Assembly: GCA_003009755.1 (NCBI GenBank)
Contig: PXUB01000023.1
Location: forward strand, 1 to 59,661
Length of the DNA stretch: 59,661 bases
Origin: Thermoplasmatales archaeon SW_10_69_26
Lineage (GTDB): Archaea > Thermoplasmatota > SW-10-69-26
Direction: 5' to 3'
The position numbers and the translations under genes were made by a program. Positions within the stretch are counted from its first letter, which is position 1, and every line of letters starts with the position of its first letter. The notes under the pieces were generated by a model. That model made no database searches and had not been told where the DNA came from. It worked only from the letters and a program-made list of their open reading frames with translations. Positions 16,571 through 23,990 of this stretch are shown piece by piece.

Positions 16571-16624
16571 GCCTGTTCCCTTGCCTCCCTGCCTGTGTGC
16601 CTCCGTGGCTTCGTGTGTTCATCG
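16571..16624 (-). repeat. CACAGAG/CCACGGAG-type repeat arm
   Basis: Periodic sequence with cctgcctgtgtg, cctccgtggc and ttcgtgtg units, of the same style as 13039-13093 and 38574-38620. No second arm is evident nearby. Confidence 0.4.
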
Positions 16625-16745
16625 TCACCGCGATCGTGTAGCTGGTCTCCTCCATCCTTGTGAGGCTCTATTCGCGTCCGGGGAGCCGTTGCAACGCGCG
16701 TGACAGTGGGTCCGCTGTTCGCGAATACGCGGTTGCGATGCTGTT

Positions 16746-16751
16746 CTTAAG
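16746..16751 (+). promoter_or_regulatory. TATA-like box before exported protein gene
   Basis: cttaag, centred 27 nt before the ATG at 16775; this spacing supports that start over the GTG codons at 16766 and 16772. Confidence 0.5.
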
Positions 16752-16774
16752 GGGATGGACCGCCGGTGAGGGTG

Positions 16775-17278
16775 ATGCGAGGTCCCCGGTCGGTCTGGTC
16801 GATCGCCACGCTCGCCGTGGCGCTGCTCGCCGTCGCGGTGGGTGGCCACGCCCTCCAGGGAGCCCAGGCCCCCCTATCCGGCGAGGGTTCGCACTACGTT
16901 CAGGTCGTCCAGACCGACGGATCGGGTGTCGTGGCGGGTCTGGTGACCGAGACGACCGAAGGCCCGTTGGGCCTGTCCAGCGACCGATCGGTCGCCGACG
17001 AGGGCTGGGTGATCGTTCACCCCGAGGACGTCGAAGCCCGGTCCGAGGTCGAGCTGCGGGAGGAGATCCCGTTCGAGGACCCGAACGGTGGATCCTGGAT
17101 GGAGCGCGAGGTCGCGATCGGGACCGCGACCGCGTGGACGGTCCCGGTCGGCCAGCCCCGCGAGGACGCCTCGCTCGATGGCCCCTACAACTTCGCCGTC
17201 GTCGTCGACTGGGACCAGGTCCCCGAGGACAGCGACCTGACGACGACCTACGTCGACGAGATCTCGTTCGTCGAGTGA
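16775..17278 (+). CDS. Exported or membrane-anchored protein, unknown function
   Basis: 167 residues. A hydrophobic N-terminal segment (SIATLAVALLAVAVGGHALQ) serves as a signal peptide or anchor. The rest is polar, acidic and beta-rich, with no family recognised. The start is set at ATG 16775 because the cttaag box at 16746-16751 is 27 nt upstream; GTG at 16766 would add three residues. It is followed by a strong palindrome at 17304-17320. The acidic exterior would suit a protein working outside the cell in salt. Confidence 0.65.
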   Translation: MRGPRSVWSIATLAVALLAVAVGGHALQGAQAPLSGEGSHYVQVVQTDGSGVVAGLVTETTEGPLGLSSDRSVADEGWVIVHPEDVEARSEVELREEIPFEDPNGGSWMEREVAIGTATAWTVPVGQPREDASLDGPYNFAVVVDWDQVPEDSDLTTTYVDEISFVE

Positions 17279-17303
17279 CCGCGCCGCGTGGAAGCCTGAA
17301 CCT

Positions 17304-17320
17304 TTGGTATTAACTACCAA
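17304..17320. promoter_or_regulatory. 17-bp palindrome at the start of an ACT-like remnant
   Basis: ttggta, a 5-nt centre ttaac, then taccaa: a perfect 6-bp inverted repeat, with flanking aacct/ggtt extending it with one bulged base. It ends 4 nt before the TTG at 17324. The AT-rich centre could be a TATA element overlapped by an operator, or the repeat may be a terminator for the upstream gene. Confidence 0.4.
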
Positions 17321-17323
17321 GGT

Positions 17324-17520
17324 TTGGTGGGGGCCCTGACGCAGGCGGCGACCTCGACGACGTTCGAGTTCACCAACGAACCAGGGACCTTGGCGACCAT
17401 CGGGGCTGCTCTGGCCGCCGAGGACGTCCACGGGTTCACGCTGTGCGCGAAGGAGTCCACCACGACCCTGCGCGGAACGTGCTCGAAGCCGACGAGCCCG
17501 CGGGCCAGGCCGGCGGTTGA
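17324..17520 (+). pseudogene. Frameshifted ACT-domain protein remnant
   Basis: The first ~40 codons read like the start of a small ACT-domain protein (TTFEFTNEPGTLATIGAALA, then EDVHGFTLCAKE), where the PGTL...AAL pattern marks strand-helix of ACT. After that the frame turns to unrelated sequence, while a second frame continues with ARNVLEADEPAGQAGG and stops with TGA at 17518-17520. One frame change near 17450 would join them. I read it as a broken gene; a sequencing indel is the alternative. Confidence 0.4.
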
Positions 17521-17588
17521 CGGAGGACGCTGCTCTCGGGTCGTGGAGGAGGACCAGCGGCCCGACCGATGGCCAGGGACCCAACAAC

Positions 17589-17595
17589 GCTTATG
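17589..17595 (+). promoter_or_regulatory. TATA-like box of lipoprotein gene 17620
   Basis: gcttatg, centred 28 nt before ATG 17620; supports the choice of that ATG and a leaderless mRNA. Confidence 0.45.
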
Positions 17596-17619
17596 CCGCG
17601 CCGGGTCGTCGTTGGCCCG

Positions 17620-19053
17620 ATGGTCTCCCGCGCCACGCTTTTGGCGGTCGGCACGCTGGCCGCCCTCGGCCTGCTGGCCGGCTGCCTCGGCTCGACGACC
17701 GACGACCTCGAGGCCGGCTCGACCGTGAAGCCCGCCGTGGACGTGGGCCCCGACAACCCGATGTCGTTCGTCGAGTCCCGCGTCACGCCGGCCGTGCACT
17801 TCGGCCACGGGCTCTACGAGCCGACGATCGACGTCTCGGGCAGCGGCGTGATCTACGTCAGCGCGCACACGACGGGCGTGGGAACGACCGGCGCGCCGGC
17901 CTTCTACAGCACCGACGACGGCCAGTCGTGGCAACAGCTGCCCTTCGCCGGACCGGCCACGATGCCGGAACCGGGCCACGGCGGCACGCCGCCGCCCAGC
18001 GACGAGATCTTCATCGTCGCGGGCGACGACGGGCAGGCGTGGGGCGTGGACATCCTGCTGGCCACCTTCCCTGTGAACGGCTGGTGTGGCGACGGCGCCG
18101 AGCACTGCTACCACAATCCCGACGCCTACGACGAGGCTCGCGCGCAGACCTCCCGCGCCGACGCGATCACCGGGGCCGACGAGGCCTGCAGCCCGCTGAA
18201 CCTCAACGACCGCCCGTGGGCAGCTTACGCCAACGACACGCTGTTGATGGTGAACAACCCCGGTGGCGGACCGGTCCAGGTCGCCGCGATGGACGTGCCG
18301 CCCGCCAACTACGTCGAGACGTGGAACCCGGTGCAGGGCCCGACGTGGAACCTGTGCGCCGGCGAGGGGGGCGGCTCGATCCCCGGCATCCCCGATCTGC
18401 ACGACGACGGGTTCTTCGCGGTGCCGCAGACCCAGGACGGCGACCTCGTCGTCGTCACGGGGAACGCCGACGACGTGATGGACGTCGAGCAGCGCTCGGT
18501 GTTCGAGAACAGTCACGAGCCGGTGTCCGCGATCGGCAACTACGGCCAGGTCGTCTTCGACGAGCAGGACACGATGTTCGCCTCGGCGATGAACAACAGC
18601 GCGGCGGAGCCGCAGGCCAGCGCCGGCGGCATCCACCTGGCCACGAGCACCGACCGGGCCCAGACCTTCACCGAGAACACGATCCGGTTCGATCGCCCGG
18701 TCAGCTCGGTGTACATCGACGGCAACGAGAACGGCCCCGGCGCCGTGATCAACTGGGGCCTCGTCGAGGAGGAGTCGGGCCCGACCGACTGGTACCTTGG
18801 CCATCTGCGCATGGCCGAGGACGGCACGCCGGTGATCGAGAACGCGACGCTGGCCGTCGAGGACGGCCCGCCGGCCTCCCGTCACGTGCAGGGCGCCGCC
18901 GTCGGCCCCGACGGCCGCGCCTACATGGTCATGTCCGACGTCGAGGGCAACGACGACGTCGAGATGGCGCAGAACGCCGGTTCGACACCGTTGACGGTCG
19001 TCGTTCAAGAGGAGGGCTCGGCGCTGCCGGTGACCGACGCCGCGGACGGGTGA
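17620..19053 (+). CDS. Lipoprotein with sialidase-like beta-propeller
   Basis: 477 residues. The N terminus MVSRATLLAVGTLAALGLLA is followed by a lipobox ending in Cys (LLAGC), so the protein is probably lipid-anchored outside the membrane. The body shows propeller blades with Asp-box-like and 'STDDGQSW' features (also STDRAQTF), as in BNR/sialidase folds, and several paired cysteines (WCGDGAEHC). Catalytic arginines of true sialidases cannot be identified. ATG 17620 is preferred to the in-frame upstream codons because of the gcttatg box 28 nt before it. Role unknown; surface binding or glycan contact is only a guess. Confidence 0.78.
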   Translation: MVSRATLLAVGTLAALGLLAGCLGSTTDDLEAGSTVKPAVDVGPDNPMSFVESRVTPAVHFGHGLYEPTIDVSGSGVIYVSAHTTGVGTTGAPAFYSTDDGQSWQQLPFAGPATMPEPGHGGTPPPSDEIFIVAGDDGQAWGVDILLATFPVNGWCGDGAEHCYHNPDAYDEARAQTSRADAITGADEACSPLNLNDRPWAAYANDTLLMVNNPGGGPVQVAAMDVPPANYVETWNPVQGPTWNLCAGEGGGSIPGIPDLHDDGFFAVPQTQDGDLVVVTGNADDVMDVEQRSVFENSHEPVSAIGNYGQVVFDEQDTMFASAMNNSAAEPQASAGGIHLATSTDRAQTFTENTIRFDRPVSSVYIDGNENGPGAVINWGLVEEESGPTDWYLGHLRMAEDGTPVIENATLAVEDGPPASRHVQGAAVGPDGRAYMVMSDVEGNDDVEMAQNAGSTPLTVVVQEEGSALPVTDAADG

Positions 19054-19061
19054 GCCTTGGG

Positions 19062-19355
19062 TTAAGCGGAACCGAAGCTCGCCTTCATCCGTCGAACGAT
19101 GGCCGTTCCGAAAAGAGAGCCAACGACGGCTGGCAGGAACACCACCGGGATCTCCCGATGCTCTCGCGCGGCGGAAGAACCCTGGTGCACTGCCCGTCGT
19201 TCCGTGCCCGACACGAAAACCTGTTCGCCGTGGACAGCCGGGGCTTGGCCGCGTGCGGCCTCTCCGAGCGCCAACGACCAGAGCTTCTCCCCGTCCGAAG
19301 CATCCAACACGTGCAACGCCCCGTCGGCGACGAGACAACGTCGACGGGCGTGAGT
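19062..19355 (-). pseudogene. C-terminal remnant of a PQQ-type propeller protein
   Basis: The frame encodes a typical PQQ/pyrrolo-quinoline-like blade (VADGALHVLDASDGEKLWSL, then APAVHGEQVFVSG) followed by a charged stretch and one membrane helix (IPVVFLPAVVGSLFGTAIV) before the stop. No start or earlier blades exist: upstream the frame runs into the end of the next gene (19360). It is therefore an N-terminally deleted gene, its right edge approximate. The stop at 19062 lies 8 nt from the end of the convergent lipoprotein gene. Confidence 0.5.
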
Positions 19356-19359
19356 GCGG

Positions 19360-20484
19360 CTAGATTGGGGCGCCGGTGAGCGCCAACCTCGGGTACGCGA
19401 ATGTCCGGTTGACGCCGGGGGCGGAGACCAGGGCGCTATCCTCCGACAGGGCCACGTCCTCCCCGAACGCACTCACCAGCGGATCGCCCGACGTCCAAGC
19501 CTGTCTTAGCTCCCACGTCCCGCCGGCCTGCCGCTGCAACAGACTGGCAGCGTTCAGCGTACTTCCGCGGAGCACGGTCCCGTTCTCCATCACCAGATCC
19601 GCCGTGTGATCTGTCTCGTGTCGGTCCTCGAGGACCCATTCCCCATCGGAGGTCCGCCGGTAGAAAGCCAGATCCTGTTCGGCCGGCGAGATCTGGCAGA
19701 CGAAGCTCGTGACGATGCCCTCCTCCCCCACGGCCAGGTCCAGCAGGTACACCAGACAGCCATCCGGAGCCGGCACGGGAGCCGTCTGGACCCATTCGCC
19801 CTCCGCACTCTCCGTATAGGCCACGAGGGGTTCGAGTAGGCCTTCGAGTACCACCATACCGTCATCCATCCCGAAATCGTCCCGCGTCCCGTAGGGACCC
19901 TGGAGCTTTGCTTCCTTCATCCACTCCGAGCCCGAGCGATCGAAGACGTACACGCTCCCGGTCTTGTTCGGCGCCTTTGTATCGCCGGTGTCAAGGGCAG
20001 CAATGTGCCCGTCCTCGGCAACCACCTGCATCCCGAGGCTGCCTGCACGACTTGCAGGAGAGTCGGAGAGCAACGTGTCCGTGTGCGTCCAATCGCCTGC
20101 GCCGGTCCGCGTGTACACGAAGACGGCGCCCTGGGAATCGTCGAACAGCGGGTCTGCCACGGCGACCACGCCGGGATCGACGGAGACCGCCCAGCCGAAG
20201 GCGGAGGTGACGTTCGACGGTCGAGGGAGCACCCCGTCGTGGCTCCAGCCGACGCCGTCGGAGCGCTCGTAGACGACGACGGCGTCACCGTGCGTGGCCG
20301 CCAGCGTCGAACCGTCGGCGTCCATCCCCCGCTCCGGATACCCATACCGGTCCCAGATCTCTGTTTCCACCGCGTCCGAGGGAGCCGGAGACACGACCGA
20401 CGACGTGAGGCCGACGCTGGGCTGAACACACAGCGCGACGAAGAGGAGGACGGCGCCAAGCCTCGCCAAGCAGCGGTGACTCAC
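19360..20484 (-). CDS. Secreted FG-GAP-type beta-propeller protein
   Basis: 374 residues. A signal peptide (LARLGAVLLFVALCVQPSVG) leads into repeats of the pattern 'LAA..GDAVVVYER...W', 'VAVADPLFDDSQGAVFVYTR', 'GSVYVFDRSG..W', characteristic of FG-GAP/integrin-alpha-like propellers, usually outside the cell. No enzyme motif is visible. GTG 20482-20484 is chosen as start because a gttaagc box (20508-20514) lies 27 nt before it; a GTG at 20503-20505 would overlap the promoter. It ends 5 nt beyond the propeller remnant described at 19062-19355, so the two may once have been neighbours in a family cluster. Confidence 0.72.
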   Translation of the reverse strand: MSHRCLARLGAVLLFVALCVQPSVGLTSSVVSPAPSDAVETEIWDRYGYPERGMDADGSTLAATHGDAVVVYERSDGVGWSHDGVLPRPSNVTSAFGWAVSVDPGVVAVADPLFDDSQGAVFVYTRTGAGDWTHTDTLLSDSPASRAGSLGMQVVAEDGHIAALDTGDTKAPNKTGSVYVFDRSGSEWMKEAKLQGPYGTRDDFGMDDGMVVLEGLLEPLVAYTESAEGEWVQTAPVPAPDGCLVYLLDLAVGEEGIVTSFVCQISPAEQDLAFYRRTSDGEWVLEDRHETDHTADLVMENGTVLRGSTLNAASLLQRQAGGTWELRQAWTSGDPLVSAFGEDVALSEDSALVSAPGVNRTFAYPRLALTGAPI

Positions 20485-20507
20485 GAGAGGAAACCCGAAG
20501 ATCACCG

Positions 20508-20514
20508 GTTAAGC
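20508..20514 (-). promoter_or_regulatory. TATA-like box of FG-GAP gene
   Basis: gttaagc on the plus strand (gcttaac in sense), 27 nt before the GTG at 20484. Confidence 0.45.
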
Positions 20515-21064
20515 GTTCTCCAACTACCTCCCGTGAGCGAGATCTCCTGTCCTCCCTTCATATCGATCTCGGGAGGATTCCTTTCCCCTGACCCCCAGAA
20601 CAAGCAGGGATTCATCCTCCTTCGCGAAGCTCGGATCGTTCATGACCCCCACGTCCCTCTCCAAACAGAGGATCTCGCAGCTATGGCGGAAATCCGTGAC
20701 ATAGGTTGTCGAATCCCCCACTACGACCCCTCGCTAGGAGCGAACGTTGCGTAAACGATTGCTGACCGTCACCTCGGCGACCATCGCCCTCGTCCCTGAT
20801 GGAGAACTGGGGGGACTCCGCGTTCCAACGGGGATTGGAGGACTGACTTTCGGCCCCTCCTTTCGCTCTCGGCAGGGCGGAGGACGCACCGAGACTGGGC
20901 CGAGGATCAATGGCGCCAAGCTGCGACGCCACGGATGTTGCCGAACGGGCACGGAACGAGCCCGATGGATCTTGGAGTGCCGCCTCCACGTGCGGCGCCC
21001 AACCGTTCGCCCCCGCTGAACAACGCCTTTGCGTCACCGCGTTGGCCCACGATGCGGTGGTACG
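20515..21064. other. Gene-poor gap, possible decayed fragments
   Basis: About 550 bases without a convincing gene and with somewhat lower GC than its surroundings. On the plus strand from 20747 a frame begins LRKRLLTVTSATIALV, which resembles a signal peptide, but it then loses all pattern and may be the start of a decayed exported protein. A 65-codon minus-strand frame (20524-20721) has no recognisable family. I see no RNA gene. Confidence 0.4.
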
Positions 21065-21298
21065 ATGACCACGTTCGAGACGATCGAGAAGCACGAAACG
21101 GAGTTCGGGAACAACAACTTCGTCCAGGTGGCCCGCAAGATCGCCAAGGGCGAGGACGACGACTCCAGCACGGAGTTCATCTCGTTGACGCGCGGCTACC
21201 TGGATGCTCAGGGTTCCCGCCGCTACAAGACGAACCTCTCGCTGCCGCCCGAGCCCGACCTCGTCGGGTTCGTGAAGGACGCGCTCGAGGACGTCTAG
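21065..21298 (+). CDS. Small conserved-looking protein
   Basis: 77 residues, beginning MTTFETIEKHETEFGNNNFV. The middle FISLTRGYLDAQGSRRYKTN followed by LSLPPEPDLVGFV has the strand-strand-helix look of PC4-like nucleic-acid-binding proteins, a weak resemblance only. Charged and without membrane segments, so cytoplasmic. ATG 21065 is used; in-frame upstream codons are unlikely to be coding. It ends 20 nt before the end of the convergent CYTH gene. Confidence 0.6.
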   Translation: MTTFETIEKHETEFGNNNFVQVARKIAKGEDDDSSTEFISLTRGYLDAQGSRRYKTNLSLPPEPDLVGFVKDALEDV

Positions 21299-21317
21299 GC
21301 GCCGGGCCCGGGGCGGC

Positions 21318-21869
21318 TCACGTCGCCCCGCTCTCCTTCTCTTTCAACAGCATCTCGAGGTAGCTGCGCCGCTCGCGTTCCTCCAAGCCCAGGTCCTCGG
21401 CCAGGGCGAGCACGGCCTCGCGCGCCTGCTCGTGGTCGCCTTCGACGACGGTCTCGATCTCGACGAAGGAGCCCAGGCCCTCGACCTCGTCGAGCACGAC
21501 CGTCAGGTCCGTCAGCTCGAACACCTCACGGTCCTTGACGACGCGGCCGGCGAGCTCGAACCCGAGCGCGGTCAGCACCTGTCGGGCGCGTTCCTCGTCT
21601 TCGACGGCGAGATCGATCTCCTCGCGCGTCTTCGTCGCCTCGTCGAGCTTGGGGCCCTTGTAGGTGATCTTCACCCGGGGGCCGGCCTGGCGGACGCGCA
21701 GGGCTTCGTCCGTGTCGGCGAACGATCGTTGGGGGTGGTCGAAGTAGGCGTCGGTCTCCCGTCGGTGGTCGATCGCTCGGGCGTCCTCGGCTTCGAGGCG
21801 CTGGCGCACGCGGTCGAGATCGTCGACGGGTGCCTTGATCTCGACCTCGACCGGTCCCTGGGTGCCCAT
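21318..21869 (-). CDS. CYTH-domain phosphohydrolase or class IV adenylyl cyclase
   Basis: 183 residues. The defining EXEXK motif appears near the start (VEVEIKAPV), followed by the conserved tunnel residues: RRETDAYFDHPQR, ALRVRQAGPRVKITYKGP, and EIDLAV. Later VVKDREVFEL, VVLDEVEGLGSFVEIE complete the CYTH fold. Members cleave inorganic or thiamine triphosphate, or make cAMP (CyaB type); sequence alone does not decide. In archaea many act as triphosphatases. Transcribed divergently from the lipoprotein gene at 21907 across a 37-nt gap. Confidence 0.9.
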   Translation of the reverse strand: MGTQGPVEVEIKAPVDDLDRVRQRLEAEDARAIDHRRETDAYFDHPQRSFADTDEALRVRQAGPRVKITYKGPKLDEATKTREEIDLAVEDEERARQVLTALGFELAGRVVKDREVFELTDLTVVLDEVEGLGSFVEIETVVEGDHEQAREAVLALAEDLGLEERERRSYLEMLLKEKESGAT

Positions 21870-21906
21870 GCGGGGAATCTACATACCCCCTCCCTGCTTG
21901 AAGTTC

Positions 21907-22572
21907 GTGGCTCGACGACGGTTGATCGCTGTCGTGCTCTTGGCGGTGCTGACCGGCGGGTGCGTGAGCTTGTCGCCGGCCCAGATCCCCGCCAGCTCGC
22001 TGGATGCCGGGACGGGCAACGGCTGGCAGGCCGACCCGGCCAACAGCACCGCGGTCGAGGGCGGATGGTTCTCCAAGCGATCCGTGGACGCCTACATCGA
22101 CCGAGCCGACGACGACCGCGGCCATCCCGGGCGGATGACGGTCGTCTCGCTGCGAGGCCTGCTGTCGCCCGACCGGGAGGAGCTGCGGGAACGCGTCGAG
22201 GAGCAGATCCGCCAGAACGCCGAGCAGAACGGGCTCGAGCTGGAGACGCAGACGAACGAGGGCCAGCGCGATCTCGGGAACGGCGCGCGCTCGTACTTCG
22301 TCACGTTCAACGCCACGGCCGCCGCGGAGGGCTCGGTGTTCGCCAGCGACGCCGAGGTGCGGTTACTGGGCGAGGTGTTCCGCTGCACCGGCGGGGCCAC
22401 GGTCGTCATCACCGGGTCGGCCCAGATCTCCTCCTCGGAGTCGGTCGGCGGTGTGGCGACGAGCGAAGACCGCGATCCGCGGACCTGGGCGGAGATCGTG
22501 CGCGACCCGGTGGGCACGGTCGACGGGTTCCGGGGGCAGGGCTTGGTCTACAGCATCGATTGCGGTGGGTGA
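21907..22572 (+). CDS. Lipoprotein, unknown function
   Basis: 221 residues from GTG 21907. A basic N terminus and hydrophobic stretch (RRRLIAVVLLAVLTGGC) end in a lipobox cysteine, predicting a lipid-anchored exterior protein. The body includes a helical acidic stretch (DREELRERVEEQIRQNAEQN) and beta-rich remainder with a late CTGGATVVI; no family recognised. TTG 21898 is an alternative start. A tctacata box at about 21879-21886 lies roughly 25 nt before GTG 21907, which favours it. Confidence 0.68.
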   Translation: MARRRLIAVVLLAVLTGGCVSLSPAQIPASSLDAGTGNGWQADPANSTAVEGGWFSKRSVDAYIDRADDDRGHPGRMTVVSLRGLLSPDREELRERVEEQIRQNAEQNGLELETQTNEGQRDLGNGARSYFVTFNATAAAEGSVFASDAEVRLLGEVFRCTGGATVVITGSAQISSSESVGGVATSEDRDPRTWAEIVRDPVGTVDGFRGQGLVYSIDCGG

Positions 22573-22748
22573 GAACCGCTCACAGGACAACGATCGACGG
22601 TACGACGGATGCCGGTCTCCCCGGACGGCAGGCCCTGAGCCGACCGATCGACGCGGCAGGAGCCGATCCCTGTTAGGAGCTGGTGACGAGGGGGCCCGAG
22701 CTCGGGCTCCCCACCGCCTCCGGCGTCCCTTCGCCGGCCAGCCGGAGC

Positions 22749-23441
22749 CTACCGCGCTCCGACGGCGTCCTTGATGACCTTGTTCTCGGCGGCGGACAGC
22801 GTCTTGTGGACGGCGGCCTTCGAGACGTCGAGGATCTCGCCCAGCTCCTCGAGCGTCGTCTCGCGCGGCGTCGAGTAGTAGCCGAGCGCGACGGCCATCT
22901 GGAGAACGTCCTGCTGGCGGGAGGTCAGTTCGAGATCTTCGGGCCGTCCCGGTGCGGGGTCCCAGGGGCCGACGTTGAGCAGGTCGAAGCCCTCCGGGTC
23001 GAGGAAGCGGTTGACCTGCTTGGTGAGCTCCACGAAGGCGCGGGTATCTTCGGAGCTGGCTGAGACCAGCGTGCAGTGGATGTAGCCCTCCTGGACGACG
23101 AGCGGCAGGAAGAAGGCGTCCGCGCCCAGGGCCGAGAGCGCCATATGGAGCGGGTCGCCGTGGTCGCCGACGGTGGGCAGGCGGAAGGGCACCTCGACGG
23201 TGAGCGCATCCTCGCGCTCGGCCACGACGTCGTACTCGCCGTACTCGCCCTCGAAGTGACCTTCGACGAGCTCGCGGGCGTGATCGAGGTCGGCGTGAAC
23301 CGTGTAGAGGGCGCGTTCGATCCGCGCCTCGGGATCGGACCGGAGCGGGTTGATGACGATCATCGCGTCCGCGTGGACCTGCGTGAACGTGCACAGCACG
23401 TTGTCGCGGCCGGCCACGCGGAACGAGAGCTCGGTCAGCAC
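22749..23441 (-). CDS. Bacterio-opsin-activator-type HTH_10 regulator
   Basis: About 230 residues from GTG 23439-23441. The C-terminal ~55 residues are a clear HTH_10 domain: LTSRQQDVLQMAVALGYYST, then PRETTLEELGEILDVSKAAV, then HKTLSAAENKVI. This DNA-binding domain is found in haloarchaeal and Thermoplasmatota regulators. The N-terminal ~150 residues form the associated sensory region, not a PAS or GAF that I can identify. GTG 23519 would add 26 residues that look non-conserved (Pro/Ser rich). A gttta/taaac box at 23582-23589 could serve this gene or the opposite strand. Confidence 0.88.
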   Translation of the reverse strand: MLTELSFRVAGRDNVLCTFTQVHADAMIVINPLRSDPEARIERALYTVHADLDHARELVEGHFEGEYGEYDVVAEREDALTVEVPFRLPTVGDHGDPLHMALSALGADAFFLPLVVQEGYIHCTLVSASSEDTRAFVELTKQVNRFLDPEGFDLLNVGPWDPAPGRPEDLELTSRQQDVLQMAVALGYYSTPRETTLEELGEILDVSKAAVHKTLSAAENKVIKDAVGAR

Positions 23442-23607
23442 ACGCCGAAGCAGGCTTCGCGGGCCGATGGTTGTTTCGGTTGCCGGTTCCGCTCGGGGAG
23501 GGCTTGGCCAGCTCGGCACGCATCCCCGACCCTCGCCCGTTCGCGACCTCTACTGATTCATCCCGAGAGGGACGCCCGAAAGTTTAAGCCCCTCGTTATA
23601 CATTCAC

Positions 23608-23676
23608 ATGGCCCTGCGGCGGGCTGGCATCCGTTCCCGGTCGCGACCAGTGGCGCCCAGGGAGAGGGGTGAGTAG
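23608..23676 (+). other. Arginine-rich short upstream ORF
   Basis: ATG 23608 opens a 22-codon frame with eight arginines that ends in TAG at 23674-23676, overlapping the GTG (23669) of the next gene. gtttaagc (23582-23589) and gttatac (23594-23600) boxes lie just before it. It may be a translated leader coupled to the downstream gene, or chance. Confidence 0.3.
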
Positions 23677-23869
23677 CATAGCTAGCGACGACGATCCGCT
23701 CCACCAGGACAAGCAGCTGAAGGTGAAGATCCCGCTACGCCAACACCTCCGGCTGCACTCCCTCAAGGTGCTCACCGGTCAGACCATCTCGGATACGGTT
23801 GCCGAGGCGGTGACCCAGCATCTGGAGGGGTTCGACGACCTGCCCGAACCGGGCACGGACGTCGATTGA
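23669..23869 (+). CDS. Small ribbon-helix-helix-like DNA-binding protein
   Basis: 66 residues. The core LKVKIPLRQHLRLHSLKVLT followed by GQTISDTVAEAVTQHLE matches a ribbon-helix-helix layout: a short beta strand with alternating basic residues, then two helices with the 'G.TISD.V..A' turn. Such proteins act as small transcription factors or antitoxins; no toxin partner is adjacent. GTG 23669 follows a GGGAGAGGGG ribosome site. A clear stem-loop terminator follows directly. Confidence 0.7.
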   Translation: MSSIASDDDPLHQDKQLKVKIPLRQHLRLHSLKVLTGQTISDTVAEAVTQHLEGFDDLPEPGTDVD

Positions 23870-23871
23870 AC

Positions 23872-23915
23872 ACCCCGCGGACCGTCCGCGGGGTGTCTTT
23901 CGTTTCTCTTTCGAC
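23872..23915 (+). terminator. Stem-loop with T-rich tail after RHH gene
   Basis: acaccccgcgg (23872-23882), a 5-nt loop, and ccgcggggtgt (23888-23898) form a perfect 11-bp stem, followed by a pyrimidine-rich tract with T clusters (ctttcgtttctctttc). This is the most bacterial-looking terminator in the window; archaeal polymerase stops at the T clusters. Confidence 0.8.
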
Positions 23916-23990
23916 CGGCGGCCGGACGGTCTCCCCGAAGGGACTAAGGTGGGCGGAGCTCTCCTGCAAGCGACCGGTTCGGTGACCTCC

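Noticed and set aside
16625-16849. 74-codon minus-strand ORF before the phosphopantothenate synthetase
   Set aside because: His/Arg-rich, partly made of the periodic repeat arm, and overlaps the promoter and start of the plus-strand exported protein gene.
20747-21019. 90-codon plus-strand ORF with a signal-like start
   Set aside because: Only the first ~16 residues look real; the rest has no pattern, biased toward Arg and Gly. At most a decayed fragment.
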